Notes: generated from the sequence alone by a model not told the origin. A stretch of DNA of 64,000 nucleotides from Nectonema munidae (GCA_030549495.1 JAUIRK010001031.1:840703-904702); one strand, 5' to 3'; counted from the stretch's first letter, positions 22,723-34,690 are shown. Program-made: numbers and translations.

Positions 22723-24899
22723 CTGTAAAAAATTGTCCACCTTGTCAAATATTTTTCTTGCAGTGGTTCTACTGCTAAGAGTGTCGCAAAACAAAAAATT
22801 GTCTACCAGGTTCTTGTCATATACATATGTCAAACCTGCCTTAGCGACCACTTGTATTAAGCGACCATAGTTTCTTCCTCCCGACGAAAATTGAACTGTT
22901 TTCACCCTGTATTTAACGACACACTGTCTAACGCGACCTTCGACCATGTTTTGCACTAAAATTTATTTAAAAAAACCTGTATTAAACGATAATTTTGCAC
23001 ACAGTTACATTTTAAACACACTTCAAAAAAAATAGTGCAATTGTTGCACAGTAAGACTAGTAAAACTGAATTTCTTTTGTGACACATCATATTTCATACA
23101 GCAATACTTTGAACACAATCAATATGACATGGATGAAATCAACCTTATGATGAATAAAAGCAGTCTATATATTCCAAGCTTATTCAATAAATTTGTTACA
23201 CTACGTCTAATTTGACATGTGTGACAGCCTGAGAAAACAAAGTGCAGACACAAGGCACAACAATTGAAAGACACACAGACAGTTTATTAAGCATCTCCGT
23301 TTTACAAGTTTTTCCGTGTTGATTTCTCATTATCAGCCATTTTTCATATCTTTTGTTCTTGTTGTTTTTTACTTAAGTTTATTGGTTACAAATTTCAATA
23401 TAATTTTGTTAGATCCTTTTTACATAGTAGGTAATATGTCGAAAAAAAGAACATTACTTACTCTTCAACAAAAGTACGATGTAATTAAACTTCTTGATAG
23501 TGGCAGAGCAGCTTATAAAATAGCTGCTGACATGGGTGTAGGTAAAACTCAAATCCAAACATTAAGGAAAAGGAAAGCACAAGTGTTGTTAGAAGATTAT
23601 TCTAAATCTTGTGTCAACAGTTTCAAAAAGAAAAAACTATCTCACAGGTAATGAAGAAATAAACACTCTAACATACAAGTGGTTTATTGACGCTTTGGCT
23701 AGAGGCCTTTCAGTCAGTGGACCAATTCTCAAAACCAAAGCTTTGAGCTTTGCTGAAGAACTTGGAAAATCGAATTTTAAAGAAATGGTTGCCTGGAGAG
23801 CTTTATTCGTAGAAACAACATTGTTTTTGGTAACATGACAGGCGAAAGAGCAGATATTTGCCAATCAACCGTTGAAGAATGGAAATTGAAACTTGAGAAA
23901 ATTTGTGAATGTTATAAGGGGAAAGACATTTTTAATTTAGACGAAACTGGGCCTTTTTTTAAAGACAACAAAAAAACTTTTCATTAGAAAGGTAAAAAAA
24001 AAGATTCGGTTGAATTTGTATAATTTTTGATAGTTTTTAGGTGAAGAATCTTCAGGTGGAAAACGATTGGAAGGAATAACAATAGCACTTTATGCCAGTA
24101 TGATGGAGAAAAAATAAAACCTTTTGTGATTGCAAAATCAGTCTCCTAGATGTTTTTCAAAAGTAAATTTGAGCTCTTTACCAGTAGACTACAAGTTTAA
24201 TAAAAAAACTTGGATGACTTTTGGAAGATTTTTGAAGAATGACTACAAAATTTTAATAGGAAAATGAAAGTTGAAAAAAGGAACGCCCTTCTTTTCAATT
24301 ATAATGCCCCTTGTCATCCTAATCTTGCTCAGTAACGTTAAAATTCAATTCCTTTTCCCTAATACAACTTGTAAAACTCAGCCAATGGATCAAGGGATAA
24401 TTGAAGCAATGAAGTTAAAGTTTAGAAAACGACAAGTAAGTGTTTTTTTAATCTAGTGAACAATCGCTAATTTTTCTATAGCTTTTCCATATAGTGAGAC
24501 AAATGGACAGAGATGAATCAAGATGTATTAATGCAAGTCAACTCTTAACCCTATTAGTGCTGGGGGGGGGGGGGGGGCGTACTAAAAAATTAATTGTAGA
24601 AAATTGGCTGAATCATATCCCTTCAAATTTTGTGACTTTTCCTAAAATCGCTAGCTGCATCTTTTGAAACCATTTTCATGATAGTTGAATGAACCCTTCA
24701 TGTCCAAAACTGTCAATCAAAATCAAAAATTAAAATTTTTCAGCAAAATTTTGACATTATCTGTACTTAACCGTATAACTTAGGATCTATATTATATAAT
24801 ACCCTGAAAATTTATAATTATATACAGTTTGGAACGCATAACACTTTATATATTTAATTTTTTCAATAATCATGGCTACTTTTTAGAAAATGTCAATCA

Positions 24900-26300
24900 A
24901 AATTTTGATTGATCAAAAATATATCTAATAAAATATACTTTCAAATTTTACATAAAATATATGTTTTTATACTAAATCGGTCATGCTGTTTTCATTTCTG
25001 GACTCATTTTTTACATTTAGGATTTGAAAATACCTATAAGTGTTAATCAAATTTGCGGTTTACTTATGAAAATTGTCTCCAAAAACATTCCTTCACATTT
25101 TACATAAAATATATGTGTTATACTAAATCGGCCATGCTGGTTTCATTTCTGGACTAATTTTTTACGTTTAGGATCTGGAAATACCTATAAGTGTTAATCA
25201 AATTTGCGGTTTAATTCTAAAAATTATCTCCAAAAACATTCATTCAAATTTTACAATGAAATATATGTGTTATACTAAATCGGCCATTCTGGTTTCATTT
25301 CTGAATTCATTTTTTACGTTTAGGATGTGAAAATACCTATAAGTGTCAATCAAATGTGCGGTTTACTTCTAAAAAATTGTCTCCAAAAACATTCATTCAA
25401 ATTTTACAATGAAATATATGTTTTATACCAAATCAACCATGCTGTTTTCATTTCTGAACTCATTTTTCACATTTAGAGGTTTTAAAATATCAGTCAAAAT
25501 TTGCGGTTTACTTCTAAAAGCTATCTCCAAAAATATTCTCTCAATTTTACATGAAATATTTGTTTTTATACCAAATCAATCATGCTGTTTTCATTTTTGA
25601 ACTCATTTTTTACATTTAGGATGTGAAAATACCTATAAGTATTAATCAAATTTGCGGTTTACTTTTAAAAATTGTCTCCAAAAACATTCATTCAAATTTT
25701 ACAATTAAATATATGTTTTATACCAAATCAACCATGCTAGTTTCATTTATGGGCTCAATTTTTGCAGTTTGAATTTGAAAATACATATAAGTATAAATCA
25801 AATTTGCATTTAGTTCTAAAATTTGTTTTCAAAAATATTGATTTAAATTTTACATGAAATATATGTTATTATAGCAAATAGATCATGATGATTTCATTTC
25901 TGAACGCAGTTTTCGCATTTAGAGGTTTTACTGCTAGTGTCAATCAAATTTGCGGTTTATATCTGAAAACTATATCCCAAAATATTCTCTCTAATTTTAC
26001 ATGAAATATATGTTTTTATACCAATTCGACCATGATCATTTTTATTTCTGAAATCATTTTTTGCATTTAGAGGATTTAAATGTATGAGAGTATCAATCAA
26101 ATGTTCGATTTACGTCTAATGTCTACAGAAATATTTTTGAAATTTAAATAAAATATCTGCTTTTATGCCAAATGGAAGATGCTGGTTTCATTTTTGGACT
26201 CAGTTTTGGCATTTATGGTTTTAAAATATCTGAAAGCTTGAATCAGATTTGCGGTTTCCTTCTAGATACTGTCTTCAAAAATATTTTGACTTTGAAAAAG
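24900..26300 (+). repeat. Tandem array A, ~150 bp units
   Basis: The anchor TTTGCGGTTTA or its variants recurs at about 25055, 25206, 25358, 25503, 25653, 25806, 25952, 26105 and 26251, a spacing of 145-153 bp. Units share AAATATATGTTTTATACCAA, CATGCTGGTTTCATTTCTG and TACATTTAGGATGTGAAAAT. Divergence rises towards the right end of the array. Confidence 0.85.
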
Positions 26301-26499
26301 AAGTTCCTCTTTTACAAATGAAAAATATTTAAATCTATAGCTTATCATCTAGGATTAGAGTTAACATTTAGCCAAGATGGGTAGGAAATCTGAAAATTTA
26401 GAATAGGTCAGATTTATCAAAAATGGCACAGATGCCAATATGTGAGAATTTAGTCACTATCAAGATATTTTTTATTTAAATTGAATTTGTCCATCTTTT

Positions 26500-26710
26500 A
26501 AGAACGTAGACAACGTTTTGTAATTGAACAATCAACATCACGAATAATTCATCAGAAAAAAAACTTTGAAATGAGATTGGTTGACAAATATTCAGGCCTG
26601 AAAGGAAAAAAGTAATTTTATCCTTATAAAAAATTTTTCGAACACACATTGAGGAATATAAATTTCAAATGAAAAAAGAGCTACCAAGAAAGGATCATCA
26701 TAGAATGAAT
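26500..26710 (+). other. Coding-like remnant inside the TTAA element
   Basis: A short open segment reads RRQRFVIEQSTSRIIHQKKN up to a stop near 26615. It is followed in another frame by KKELPRKDHHRMNTKI. The inverted relative at 34690-34545 preserves LKEELPRKDHHRMNSKIKY in one frame. It is probably the last trace of a transposase from the autonomous parent. The family was not recognised. Confidence 0.35.
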
Positions 26711-26979
26711 ACCAAAATTACATACTGTAAATTATAATATGACGTAGAGACTACGAGCCGATAACGAATTTGTAGCCAAAAAGATGGAGGTCCTATCGAG
26801 CTACATAAGTTACTGTAGAATGAAATATTTTGAGTGAATTAAACACCTAAAGTTGGTTTATTAAATAAATTAAGAAAATAATTACAGAGAAATACTGCAA
26901 GTAGAAGTTATTTTTATGTTTATATATTTGACTTTGATTTACAGGTTTAATCGATTTTTTGACAGGTTTTATTGATTTT

Positions 26980-27800
26980 ATAAAAAATGAACATTACCAT
27001 TAAATTCTGCATACTTGAAATGTATATAAACTTTAAAAGAATTAAAATTTTAATTTTGACATGGGCTGTAATATTTAAATTATTTTGTCAGGTTTGACTA
27101 ATTTTTATAAAAAAAAAAAGGAATATAACCAGTAAACACAGCCTGCTTGAAAATGGATATATGTGTGTAAAATGCCATACACGGTAAACTTCATCACTTC
27201 CCTATACTTTCTATTAAACGTAATTCTCTATTTCAAAAAACCGTGCCTGATCCTTTCTTTTTGGGATAAATCAATTTTTTGACAGTTTTGATTGATTTTT
27301 ATAAAAAAAATGAATATCACCACTGAATTACGCATGCTTAAAAATGGGTATATATGTGTAAAAAACTTTATATACTTATTTAGATAAAAAGTTTCTTTTT
27401 GAGATGGGCTGTTACATTTAGATCAATTTTTTGACAGGTTTGATTGATTTTCATAAAAAATGAATATCACCACTGAATTCAGCATATTTGAAAATGGGTA
27501 TACATGTGTAAAAAACTTTATATACTTATTTAGATAAAAAGTTTTTTTTGAGATGAATTGTCATATGTAAATCACTTTTTTGACAGGTTTGAATGATTTT
27601 CATAAAAAATGAATATCACCACTGAATTCAGCATATTTGAAAATGGGTATACATTTGTAAAAAACTTTATATACTTATCTAGATAAAAAGTTCCTTTTTG
27701 AGATGAGCTGTCACATTTAGATAAATTTTTTGACATGTTTGATTGATTTTGATAAAAAATGAATATCACCACTGAATTCAGCATAGTTGAAATATATATG
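26980..27800 (+). repeat. Tandem array B, ~150 bp units
   Basis: The anchor AAAAAATGAATATCACCA recurs at about 27311, 27461, 27610 and 27760, with diverged copies near 26988 and 27120. Units share TTTTTTGACAGGTTTGATTG, GAATTCAGCATATTTGAAAA and ACTTTATATACTTATTTAGA. Spacing is 149-150 bp in the regular part, as in array A, although the sequences differ. Confidence 0.85.
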
Positions 27801-28399
27801 TAACATTAAAAATATTTATAAAAACTTATTAATATCCGAGAAAAATAGGGGGGGGGGGCACTTTACGCCCCCACCGCTTGAGCGGACAAATTTTGCCCAG
27901 CACTAATAGGGTTAAAATCAACACAAATATTGGATGTAATTTTATGGTGTAGTGCAGCATGGGAAGAAGTTGAAGAAAGCACAATCAAGAAATGTTTCAT
28001 AAAGGCCGAATTTCGCAATAAAGAAAACATTTCTGTGTGCAGAGATTGAAGAAGAAATACCTACTGCAGTGAAAAATTTAAGTAGAGATGTTTTCGGGGC
28101 TGAGTATGAAGCTGTTGCCAATATTGATAAAGACTTATACACATGCGATGTTAAGAATAGCGTCTTTGACCTACCTGCAAAAGAAGCATTGAAGGAGACC
28201 GAAAGAGAAAAAGGTTCATTTGAAAGTAGTGAAGAAACAGAAGAAAGTGGCACATGCCCAAGAAGCAATAGAAATTGCCGATAAACTAAAAAAGTTTGCT
28301 CTTCATCATGGCTCAGGAATTGGTGAAAACAAGTTTTGAACTTGACAAAATGTAAGCAAAATCCTTACAACAAAAAAGGATAACTGATTATTTTAAAGT

Positions 28400-29680
28400 T
28401 TTATAATTGGGATTCAATCTTCTAGGACATTTTGGTTTACAATTTATTGAAGTCAATATTTACACTCATAACAAGAACAATTTATTCCATAAAAATAAGC
28501 TAGAACACAAAATTCTGTATCCCGAGACGTTATATTTGTTAGTTTTAACCATATATCTTCTTGCTTTGAAATATCAAGTCTGTCTCTTTCTTTTTCAGCA
28601 ATAGAACTAATTTTTACTAAATATATTAAGATAAAAAAGGCTAAAGTAATTTTCCGGGAATGTTAGCTGGACAAATGTCATACACTCAATTAAAATCCTA
28701 TATGATTAAAAATGGATCTACATTACGCATAAAGAAGCTAGAGTGAAAAAAGTGCAATACGAATACAATAACGAAAACTATGCAAACGACTTACAGGCGT
28801 GATAAAAGTGAATCGCTTTCTGGCAATAAGATGATAGCACATGCTACCAGAGTATTCGAAAATGTATTGTTCAAGGTCATTTATTTGAGTGAAAGTTTTT
28901 ACTTTTTTAACTTTTATTCATTACTTCTCAACAACAGTTTTCAGTTAGTTTATTTCTCTTAACTTATTTTGACAGATCAATCAGTGTAAAAAAGGGAAGT
29001 AAATAAGGATTTTTATGCATTCAATTCGGCAAGCTGGACAAAAGAAGAACCTTCTTCATCATATTCCGGTGTATTTTTTATATAGACTTAAAGCAAAAAT
29101 TTCTTTTCTGTTTGTTCCCGAAGCATTCAATTCTTGTATATCCTACTTTTGCATTTTCTCTACTTCCTCTAATTTTAGTTACCACGGTTACAGTATGTAT
29201 CGATTAAATTAACCGTATTAGGCCATTCTACAAAACATGTAGAAAAAGTATTGTTTTAGTTACATTTCTTAGATGGGAGCTTTTCAAAAAAGCTCATAAT
29301 TAAAATCCGTTTAGGAAATAAATGGCACTAATTCAACATCATATGAAAAAAATTTCTCAAAATTATTTCAGACAAATCATATTAAACACTTGAAAAGCAG
29401 TTAAGCATTTGGGCAATTTGTGTTAAACACGATATATGATAGAAAATGATTTTATTGTTTCTTTCTATAACAATATTATTTTTTTTGATTTTAAAATTGA
29501 CATTAAATTTGACATGATTTTAAAATTGATAAAAATGGTTTAATCGATAGCAAGTGAAAATAGATTTTATCATGTATTTTCTTTTGAAATCCGAAATAAT
29601 TCTCTGAAATATCCTAGTAATTTTGAAATTTTTTATTAGTTTGATAAAAGCTTATTGTAATTGCGCGTACAAGGTGTTAG
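28400..29680. other. AT-rich stretch, no firm gene
   Basis: Nothing certain. A possible 24-residue terminal exon on the - strand near 29095-29023 (NTPEYDEEGSSFVQLAELNA) is too short to call. Confidence 0.4.
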
Positions 29681-29684
29681 TTAT

Positions 29685-30035
29685 AACTAGAAATTGTAAG
29701 TTCTCTTGTATTCGATCATCATCACTAACCGTACAATGTGTGAATGACCAGTTTGGGCTATTGAAGCCTCATCAGTTCCACTTTGTGTGGTCAAACCATG
29801 AGGTTTGAACTGGCGTTTAGTGGCTGTGCGTGAGCATCAACCAACTAGATAAAGATTATTAAAACTAACCGTTGACGGCTAATTGGTTGATGCTCATGCA
29901 CAGCACTAGACGCCTGTTCAATCATGGATTGAACACACAAATGGAACTGATGAGACTTCAATAGCCGAAACCAATCGTTCACACAATGTAAGGTTAGTCA
30001 TGATGATCGAATACAAGAAAACTTGCACTTTTTAA
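29685..30035. repeat. Foldback repeat: two MITE copies head to head
   Basis: The left arm (about 29685-29850) and right arm (about 29875-30035) are inverted copies around a short centre. The outer ends are AGTTCTCTTGTATTCGATCA and the inverted GATCGAATACAAGAAAAC. Inner words include GTGCGTGAGCATCAACCAA and TTGGTTGATGCTCATGCACA. Each arm is related to the single MITE at 12403-12568, so this looks like a dimeric form. Confidence 0.8.
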
Positions 30036-30843
30036 TTAATAATAGTTAACACAAGGAAAGCCAACATTTATTTGTACCGAGAAAAGCAAGCCATATGGTT
30101 GTATACCACCGAATATAAAAGTTAATCATTTCGTGTCATATGTCCCACTTATGAAACACCAGTTAATTAAAATTTTAGATTATCTTGATTTTAAATTTTT
30201 CTTTTTTTAAACTATTTTAAATAGTTTAAAAATTATTACATCTTAAGGGAATTCAAATAAAAAATTATATTTTTTTTAAAAATGTTTTTCATATAACTAA
30301 CTTTAATGAATTTTTTGGCAAATTTATTAAAAATTTTTAAGAGTATGAAAAAATTTCCGTTGATTAAGGTAAAAAGAAATGAATATCTTTGTAACAAGGA
30401 TTAAAGCAATTGAAAACACAATTTTCAAAAAGGTGACGCAGTAGTGATGTACCGGTCTTAATTTTTTCACCTATGCTGATTACATTTTAAAATACCGATA
30501 CTGATGTTTACTCGATACTAAGAAAAAAATTTTAAATTATTTTGTATCACAACTTTTAAACATCATGATAAAAGTCTCTATTAAATTATAACATTTATTA
30601 AAAGATAATTTCAATATGTAAAATTAGATATTAAATTGAAATGTAAAAACATGAGTTTTCTTCCATTATTCCTTCTAATTAGTTTCTTTTAGTTGAATAA
30701 ACTTGTCCACTACAATTAAGCGTCTACTAAAACTGAGAGAAGGTAAAATAAAATTGACATGCCATGTTATAAAGTAGGAATATAGACATTTAGAATTATA
30801 AAGGGCGATTTATACAAAAAGCTTGAGAAGCCATGGTGTAGAG

Positions 30844-31144
30844 CAGGGATCGGCAAACTTTTTACCCGTTGACCCCTTTATAGAACATTTGTCTTCACAT
30901 CGACCCCCACCCCACATAGAAATGTTTCATAAAAACATTAATCAATGTCCAACAATTAAGAGAAAAAATACAAACCAAAAATGTTTCATATATCCTATAC
31001 TATACTTATACAATGTCCTAAGCTATGTTTTAGAAGAAAAAGATTTATTACTCTATAAAGTAAAAAAAGCATAGCACAATTTTTTAAGTTTGTCTATCTT
31101 ATCGACCCCTACAAATCTGTTATCGACCACTTTGCCGACCCCTA
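30844..31144. mobile_element. 301 bp hAT-type MITE with perfect 8 bp duplication
   Basis: The ends CAGGGATCGGCAAAC and, read inverted, TAGGGGTCGGCAAAG are flanked by GTGTAGAG at 30836-30843 and 31145-31152. Sub-terminal words GACCCC and CGACCCC repeat near both ends. The interior is AT-rich and non-coding. Confidence 0.85.
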
Positions 31145-31149
31145 GTGTA

Positions 31150-31640
31150 GAGTAAGATAGCATCAATGGTAGGCTTCGAAGGCACGAATAATGCCAGCTT
31201 GCATCTCCATAGGTAGGATATGCGCAGTAGTACAAAGAGGCAGGAAGTGAAGGGTTACATAAGTAAATCTGAGATCTATCATGTGGTTAGGTGTATTTTT
31301 AACTACAAAAGTATAAGCAGAGAGTCTCCTCTAACGATTAACAGTTTTAACCAAGTGAGTGATGCATACTAATTTATTCTTGTAATGAACATCTCTATGT
31401 CAGGTTTTAATTTCTTGTCCAAACACTCTGGGCGCTTCACATGCGCGAGAGTACTTCTAGAGCCAAGCTTATAAAGTAAGCATGTCTTTTTACATCATTC
31501 GACCATAATGAGATGGAGTTTTTATTGTTGTTTCTATCCAAACTTTCATCATCTCTGCGCTGGCAATTTGACAATAGATATTGTGCGAGAATATCCTGCG
31601 TAGTGACTTGAACCTAGCTAGCTAGGCGCAAGAATAGAAT
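31150..31640 (-). pseudogene. Probable Tigger transposase fragment
   Basis: On the - strand MQAGIIRAFEAYH (near 31200-31160) resembles the Tigger motif MDQGIIRAFKAHY. Upstream a 58-codon open stretch (about 31624-31450) could be its degraded catalytic region. The adjacent hAT MITE used GTGTAGAG at its edge as target. The fragment is short and the match rests on one motif. Confidence 0.35.
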
Positions 31641-31649
31641 AAATCAGTG

Positions 31650-33354
31650 AGGTGCAAAAACAATCATAATCTACAACCTAAACTATGATTGCTGAATCCT
31701 CTATTATTGAATGAACGAATCTAATATACACAGATAACGGTTATCTTATTTCCAATCTGTTTGGTTGGGTGCTGGGTTGTAGAGTTGTTAGAGTCACAAG
31801 TTTCGAGAAAGACAGAATCTTAATAATTATTGCAGCTCCGACCTCAAAAATAGTTATATTCAAAGATTAAAAAATGCCTAACGTTGCAAAAACATAACAT
31901 AAAAAAATGTTTATCATTTTAGTCTAGTTTTTTTAACTCAAAAAAGGTTGAAAAATTCAATAAAATTAAAGAATGAATTTTTTTGTAATCAATGACTATC
32001 TAAAATTGACATTAACAAACGTCCTTGAAAGTATGGCATATACTGTTTCTGCTTCCTACATTCTCATATAGATGCACTAATTATATATATAGTTGGAGAC
32101 AGAATAACCATATCAAAATCTGATTCCACAGTGAAGAGTCAAGTCACCTAAAAAAATCTTGACTCTAGAATTTGAGTAAAAACGGTCACAAATAGTTAGA
32201 CTTTAATCATAACTTATAAATGTTAACCTTTAATTTATTCTCTTGATATTCTTTTACATATTTTGATAATATATATTTATAGAATTTGGAATATATTGTA
32301 CAGAAACGAGTCTAACTTAAACGGACCAGGCGTACCGTTTTATTGATATTTTTAACCGTCCCATCTGTTTTAAAAAATGAATATAGTTTTTAAACATAAC
32401 ATGTTGAAATTTGGATATAGATTAAATGTTGAAACAATAAAATCTATGCTACTTCTAAGATAAAATTATAACATGGAATTTGACAAGTTTTATTATAAAA
32501 CTTTGAAAGACCATAATTTATTTTGTAAAGTTGTTTTACCAAAATTATGCTTAAAATAATATTTAACATACAAAGTTTGTTTTGAATTTACCTTCAAATA
32601 AACTTGTTTTTCAAAATTTTTATTTTTCCTGGCAATGTGATCTTTTTGGGACAATAAAATATAGTCTGCCTAGTTTAACTATCTTTAGACTCGTCATAAG
32701 TCCTAAAGAAAATATTCTATAGCTTTGGAAATACAGAAGGAACAGTTACAAAATTTTGTATGTATGATAAGGTCATATTTTGAATTCAGAAAAAATAGGA
32801 ATATACCAATTTTAAAGTTAATTTTTTTTTACTTGAAAAGATTTATAAATATTAGAAAAATTTGATGGCCATTTTTAAAAACTAAATAATGTCTCGAAAA
32901 AAATAAATAAAAATATAAAATATTAACCCAAAATTTACTCCTTTTTGTAAAATGATGATCTCACCTTTTATTTTTGGATGCAAAATCAATATAAAGACTT
33001 TTTTTCTCTCATAAACGATGTGGTCATTTTTACTTTTTGGTCACACAACGTCCAATTGTAAGAAAGATTCTGTTAGCAAATACTGCACTTTAAAAATCAA
33101 TCAATTCTTTTAGAATTTCCAAATTATAAAAATTTAGTTGTACATAACGTGTATAAGCTCCCCTCTTATCATACTAAATATGTAGATTTTTTGCAAAATT
33201 TTTTTGATAGTTTCAAAAAAAACCAATGTTTACTGTTAATGGACGTTGATTAGTTGTGATGCTATACTCGATTTCGTCCTTTATTTTTTGTAATAAAAAA
33301 GGTTTCAAAACTTACGGAAGTTCATTTAAAAGCTCTAAATATATGCCATCAAAC
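31650..33354. other. AT-rich stretch, no gene or repeat end seen
   Basis: Long A/T runs and only very short frames. No splice-flanked coding segment or RNA gene was recognised. Confidence 0.5.
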
Positions 33355-33704
33355 CAGTGCCCGCGGTAAAGTGAAATTTCAAGGGGGGGGGGGGGGGGGG
33401 GCTGAAATGGGGCAAAGAAACACATTTGCAAAAAATTTATTTCCTATATTACTTTATATCCTATATTACTTTACTGAAAAGCATGAAGTACTTCTGTATA
33501 AAAACCTATAGAAATCTCATATTATACATACACATACACCAGCATTTATGTAAGATTATTGTGTACAATTTTTGCTTATTCATTTTTCCTTTAAAAAGTG
33601 CATGGGGCAAAACCAAAAATTTTAGGGGGGGGGGGGGCAAAGATTAATACAGGGGGGGGGGGGGGGCACGTGCCCCAAAATTATATAGGTAGCGCGGGCA
33701 CTTG
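33355..33704 (+). mobile_element. 350 bp hAT-type MITE with G-runs
   Basis: The ends CAGTGCCCGCGGTAAAG (from 33355) and, read inverted, CAAGTGCCCGCGCTACC (to 33704) match. The element contains G-runs at 33383-33401 and in two blocks near 33626 and 33653. A copy in opposite orientation lies at 17522-17785. No convincing target duplication remains. Confidence 0.7.
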
Positions 33705-33799
33705 GTCACATTTTTCGAAAAGATTAACAATGTTAAATTTTATCGAACTTCCCACTTTTCCTCTAATTATAATAAGTTTTTATAAGTTTTATAATAAGT

Positions 33800-34690
33800 T
33801 TTTATAAGCTGAAATCAGTATATAAATTTTACACATATATTTCATTTTCAAGTATGCCAAATTTAGAGGTGAGGCCAATTAAGCTTTTCAAAAAAAAGAT
33901 TAGACTTGCCAATCAATGTCAAATATAAAAATTGCAAAATAATTCTACTTTTAGTATTTCTAGGCTAATTACTTTCTCAATATAAACCAATTTTGGTGCT
34001 TAATTCTTTTAAATTATTTCATTTTTCAGTAAATTCAGTATCTCGATATGACCTACAATTTTTTGGCTACAAAGTTATTATTTGCCGGTAGACTCTACTT
34101 ATGAAGTACAGTAGACCCTCGCTAAGTAGGACTAAATAGGGAAGGAGGGTGTCCGACTATGCCGATTGTCCAACAGAGAGTCTAATATATATATATATAT
34201 ATATGGTAGAAAAAAATATTTTAAATTGGACGAATTATTAATTTATGCATAATAATAAAATTAAATATTTTAAATTCGTACATTTTTTGCTATGTAGCAT
34301 ACATTTAAGAATAATTAAGAACAATTAAAATGAATTAAAATACGATTTAAAAACAGTCCTTATACAAAACAATTACTCATCAGAAGGGTGAAGTCCATTC
34401 GTAGATGGTTGAGGAGACTGAAAACTGGTTGATGCTTGATGAGAGTCTGAACCGCTTGTAAACCTATCGAGGCAAACATTTGTGTTCACGGTCCGACGTA
34501 TCCGATATCCGAGTTAACGAGAGTCTACTATATTTAATTTTGCTATTCATTCTATGATGATCCTTTCTTGGTAGTTCTTCTTTCAACAGACATTTATTCT
34601 CTGCATTGTGTGTTCGAAAAACTTTTTTAAGAATTTTTTGACAGATATTACCAGCTCTCAGATCATTCTGATTAAACAATCTTCTTGATC
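33800..34690 (-). mobile_element. Diverged relative of the 3.36 kb TTAA element, carrying a Tigger MITE
   Basis: Read on the - strand, 34690-34545 matches 26590-26720 (AAGGATCATCATAGAATGAA). After the Tigger MITE, 34105-33800 matches 26740-27030 (TTTGTAGCCAAAAA, TTGGTTTATT, GAAATACT, TTGACATTGATT, CATACTTGAAAATG). Collinear order shows a second copy of this family's interior. Neither TTAA end was found. Confidence 0.65.
34109..34530 (-). mobile_element. 422 bp Tigger-derived MITE
   Basis: The ends CAGTAGACCCTCGCTAA (34109) and the inverted TTAACGAGAGTCTACTA (34530) are flanked by TA (34107-34108 and 34531-34532). On the - strand, about 34465-34375 encodes a Tigger-like C-terminal tail (SDSHQASTSFQSPQPSTNGL) followed by stop. 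It is thus an internally deleted Tigger. It contains an (AT)n run at about 34182-34205. Confidence 0.85.

Larger units (their letters stand above)
24549..27911 (+). mobile_element. 3.36 kb piggyBac-type (TTAA) non-autonomous element with internal satellites
   Basis: Perfect 16 bp inverted ends (CCCTATTAGTGCTGGG) are flanked by TTAA at 24545-24548 and 27912-27915. Removing the element and one TTAA leaves the Tigger reading frame open across the join, which proves the borders. CCC termini and TTAA targets define a piggyBac-type element. The interior has no transposase. It holds an array of ~150 bp units (24900-26300), a middle segment with a short coding-like remnant (26500-26710) and a second ~150 bp array (26980-27800). 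G-runs follow both ends (16 Gs at 24562-24577). A diverged relative lies at 33800-34690. Confidence 0.88.
23436..28340 (+). pseudogene. Tigger transposase with two apparent mini-introns, split by a TTAA transposon
   Basis: Blocks in order: psq-type helix-turn-helix (LTLQQKYDVIKLLDSGRAAY, then MGVGKTQIQTLRKRK); CENP-B-type helix-turn-helix (KWFIDALARGLSVSGPI, FAEELGKSNFKEM); FNLDETGPFF; FNYNAPCHPNLAQ, where the second catalytic Asp is replaced (FNYNA for LLDNA); QPMDQGIIEAMKLKFRKRQ; and AAWEEVEESTIKKCFIKAEF. Short GT-AG segments at 23992-24040 (49 bp) and 24436-24481 (46 bp) interrupt the frame where the 7.8 kb Tigger is continuous. At 24545 a TTAA-targeted element enters; the frame resumes exactly after 27915. 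Other frame changes (near 23645 and 23825) and stops (for example the TAG in CATTAG at 23983) show that it is dead. Confidence 0.85.
22828..28400 (+). mobile_element. Tigger/pogo-type element interrupted by a 3.36 kb transposon
   Basis: The left end is near 22828, where GTCAAACCTGCCTTAGCGAC resembles the CAGTCAAACCTG terminus of the element at 7498. Repeated AAGCGAC/TTAACGAC words follow. The transposase runs from 23436 to about 28340. The right terminus was not located; 28400 is approximate. The transposase differs clearly from the 7.8 kb copy and belongs to a separate Tigger lineage. Confidence 0.65.

Noticed and set aside
24549-27911. CRISPR-like array
   Set aside because: The repeats are ~150 bp tandem units without unique spacers, inside a eukaryotic transposon.
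29023-29095. Possible terminal exon on the - strand (NTPEYDEEGSSFVQLAELNA)
   Set aside because: Only about 24 codons with a moderate acceptor; chance openness is likely and no preceding exon was confirmed.
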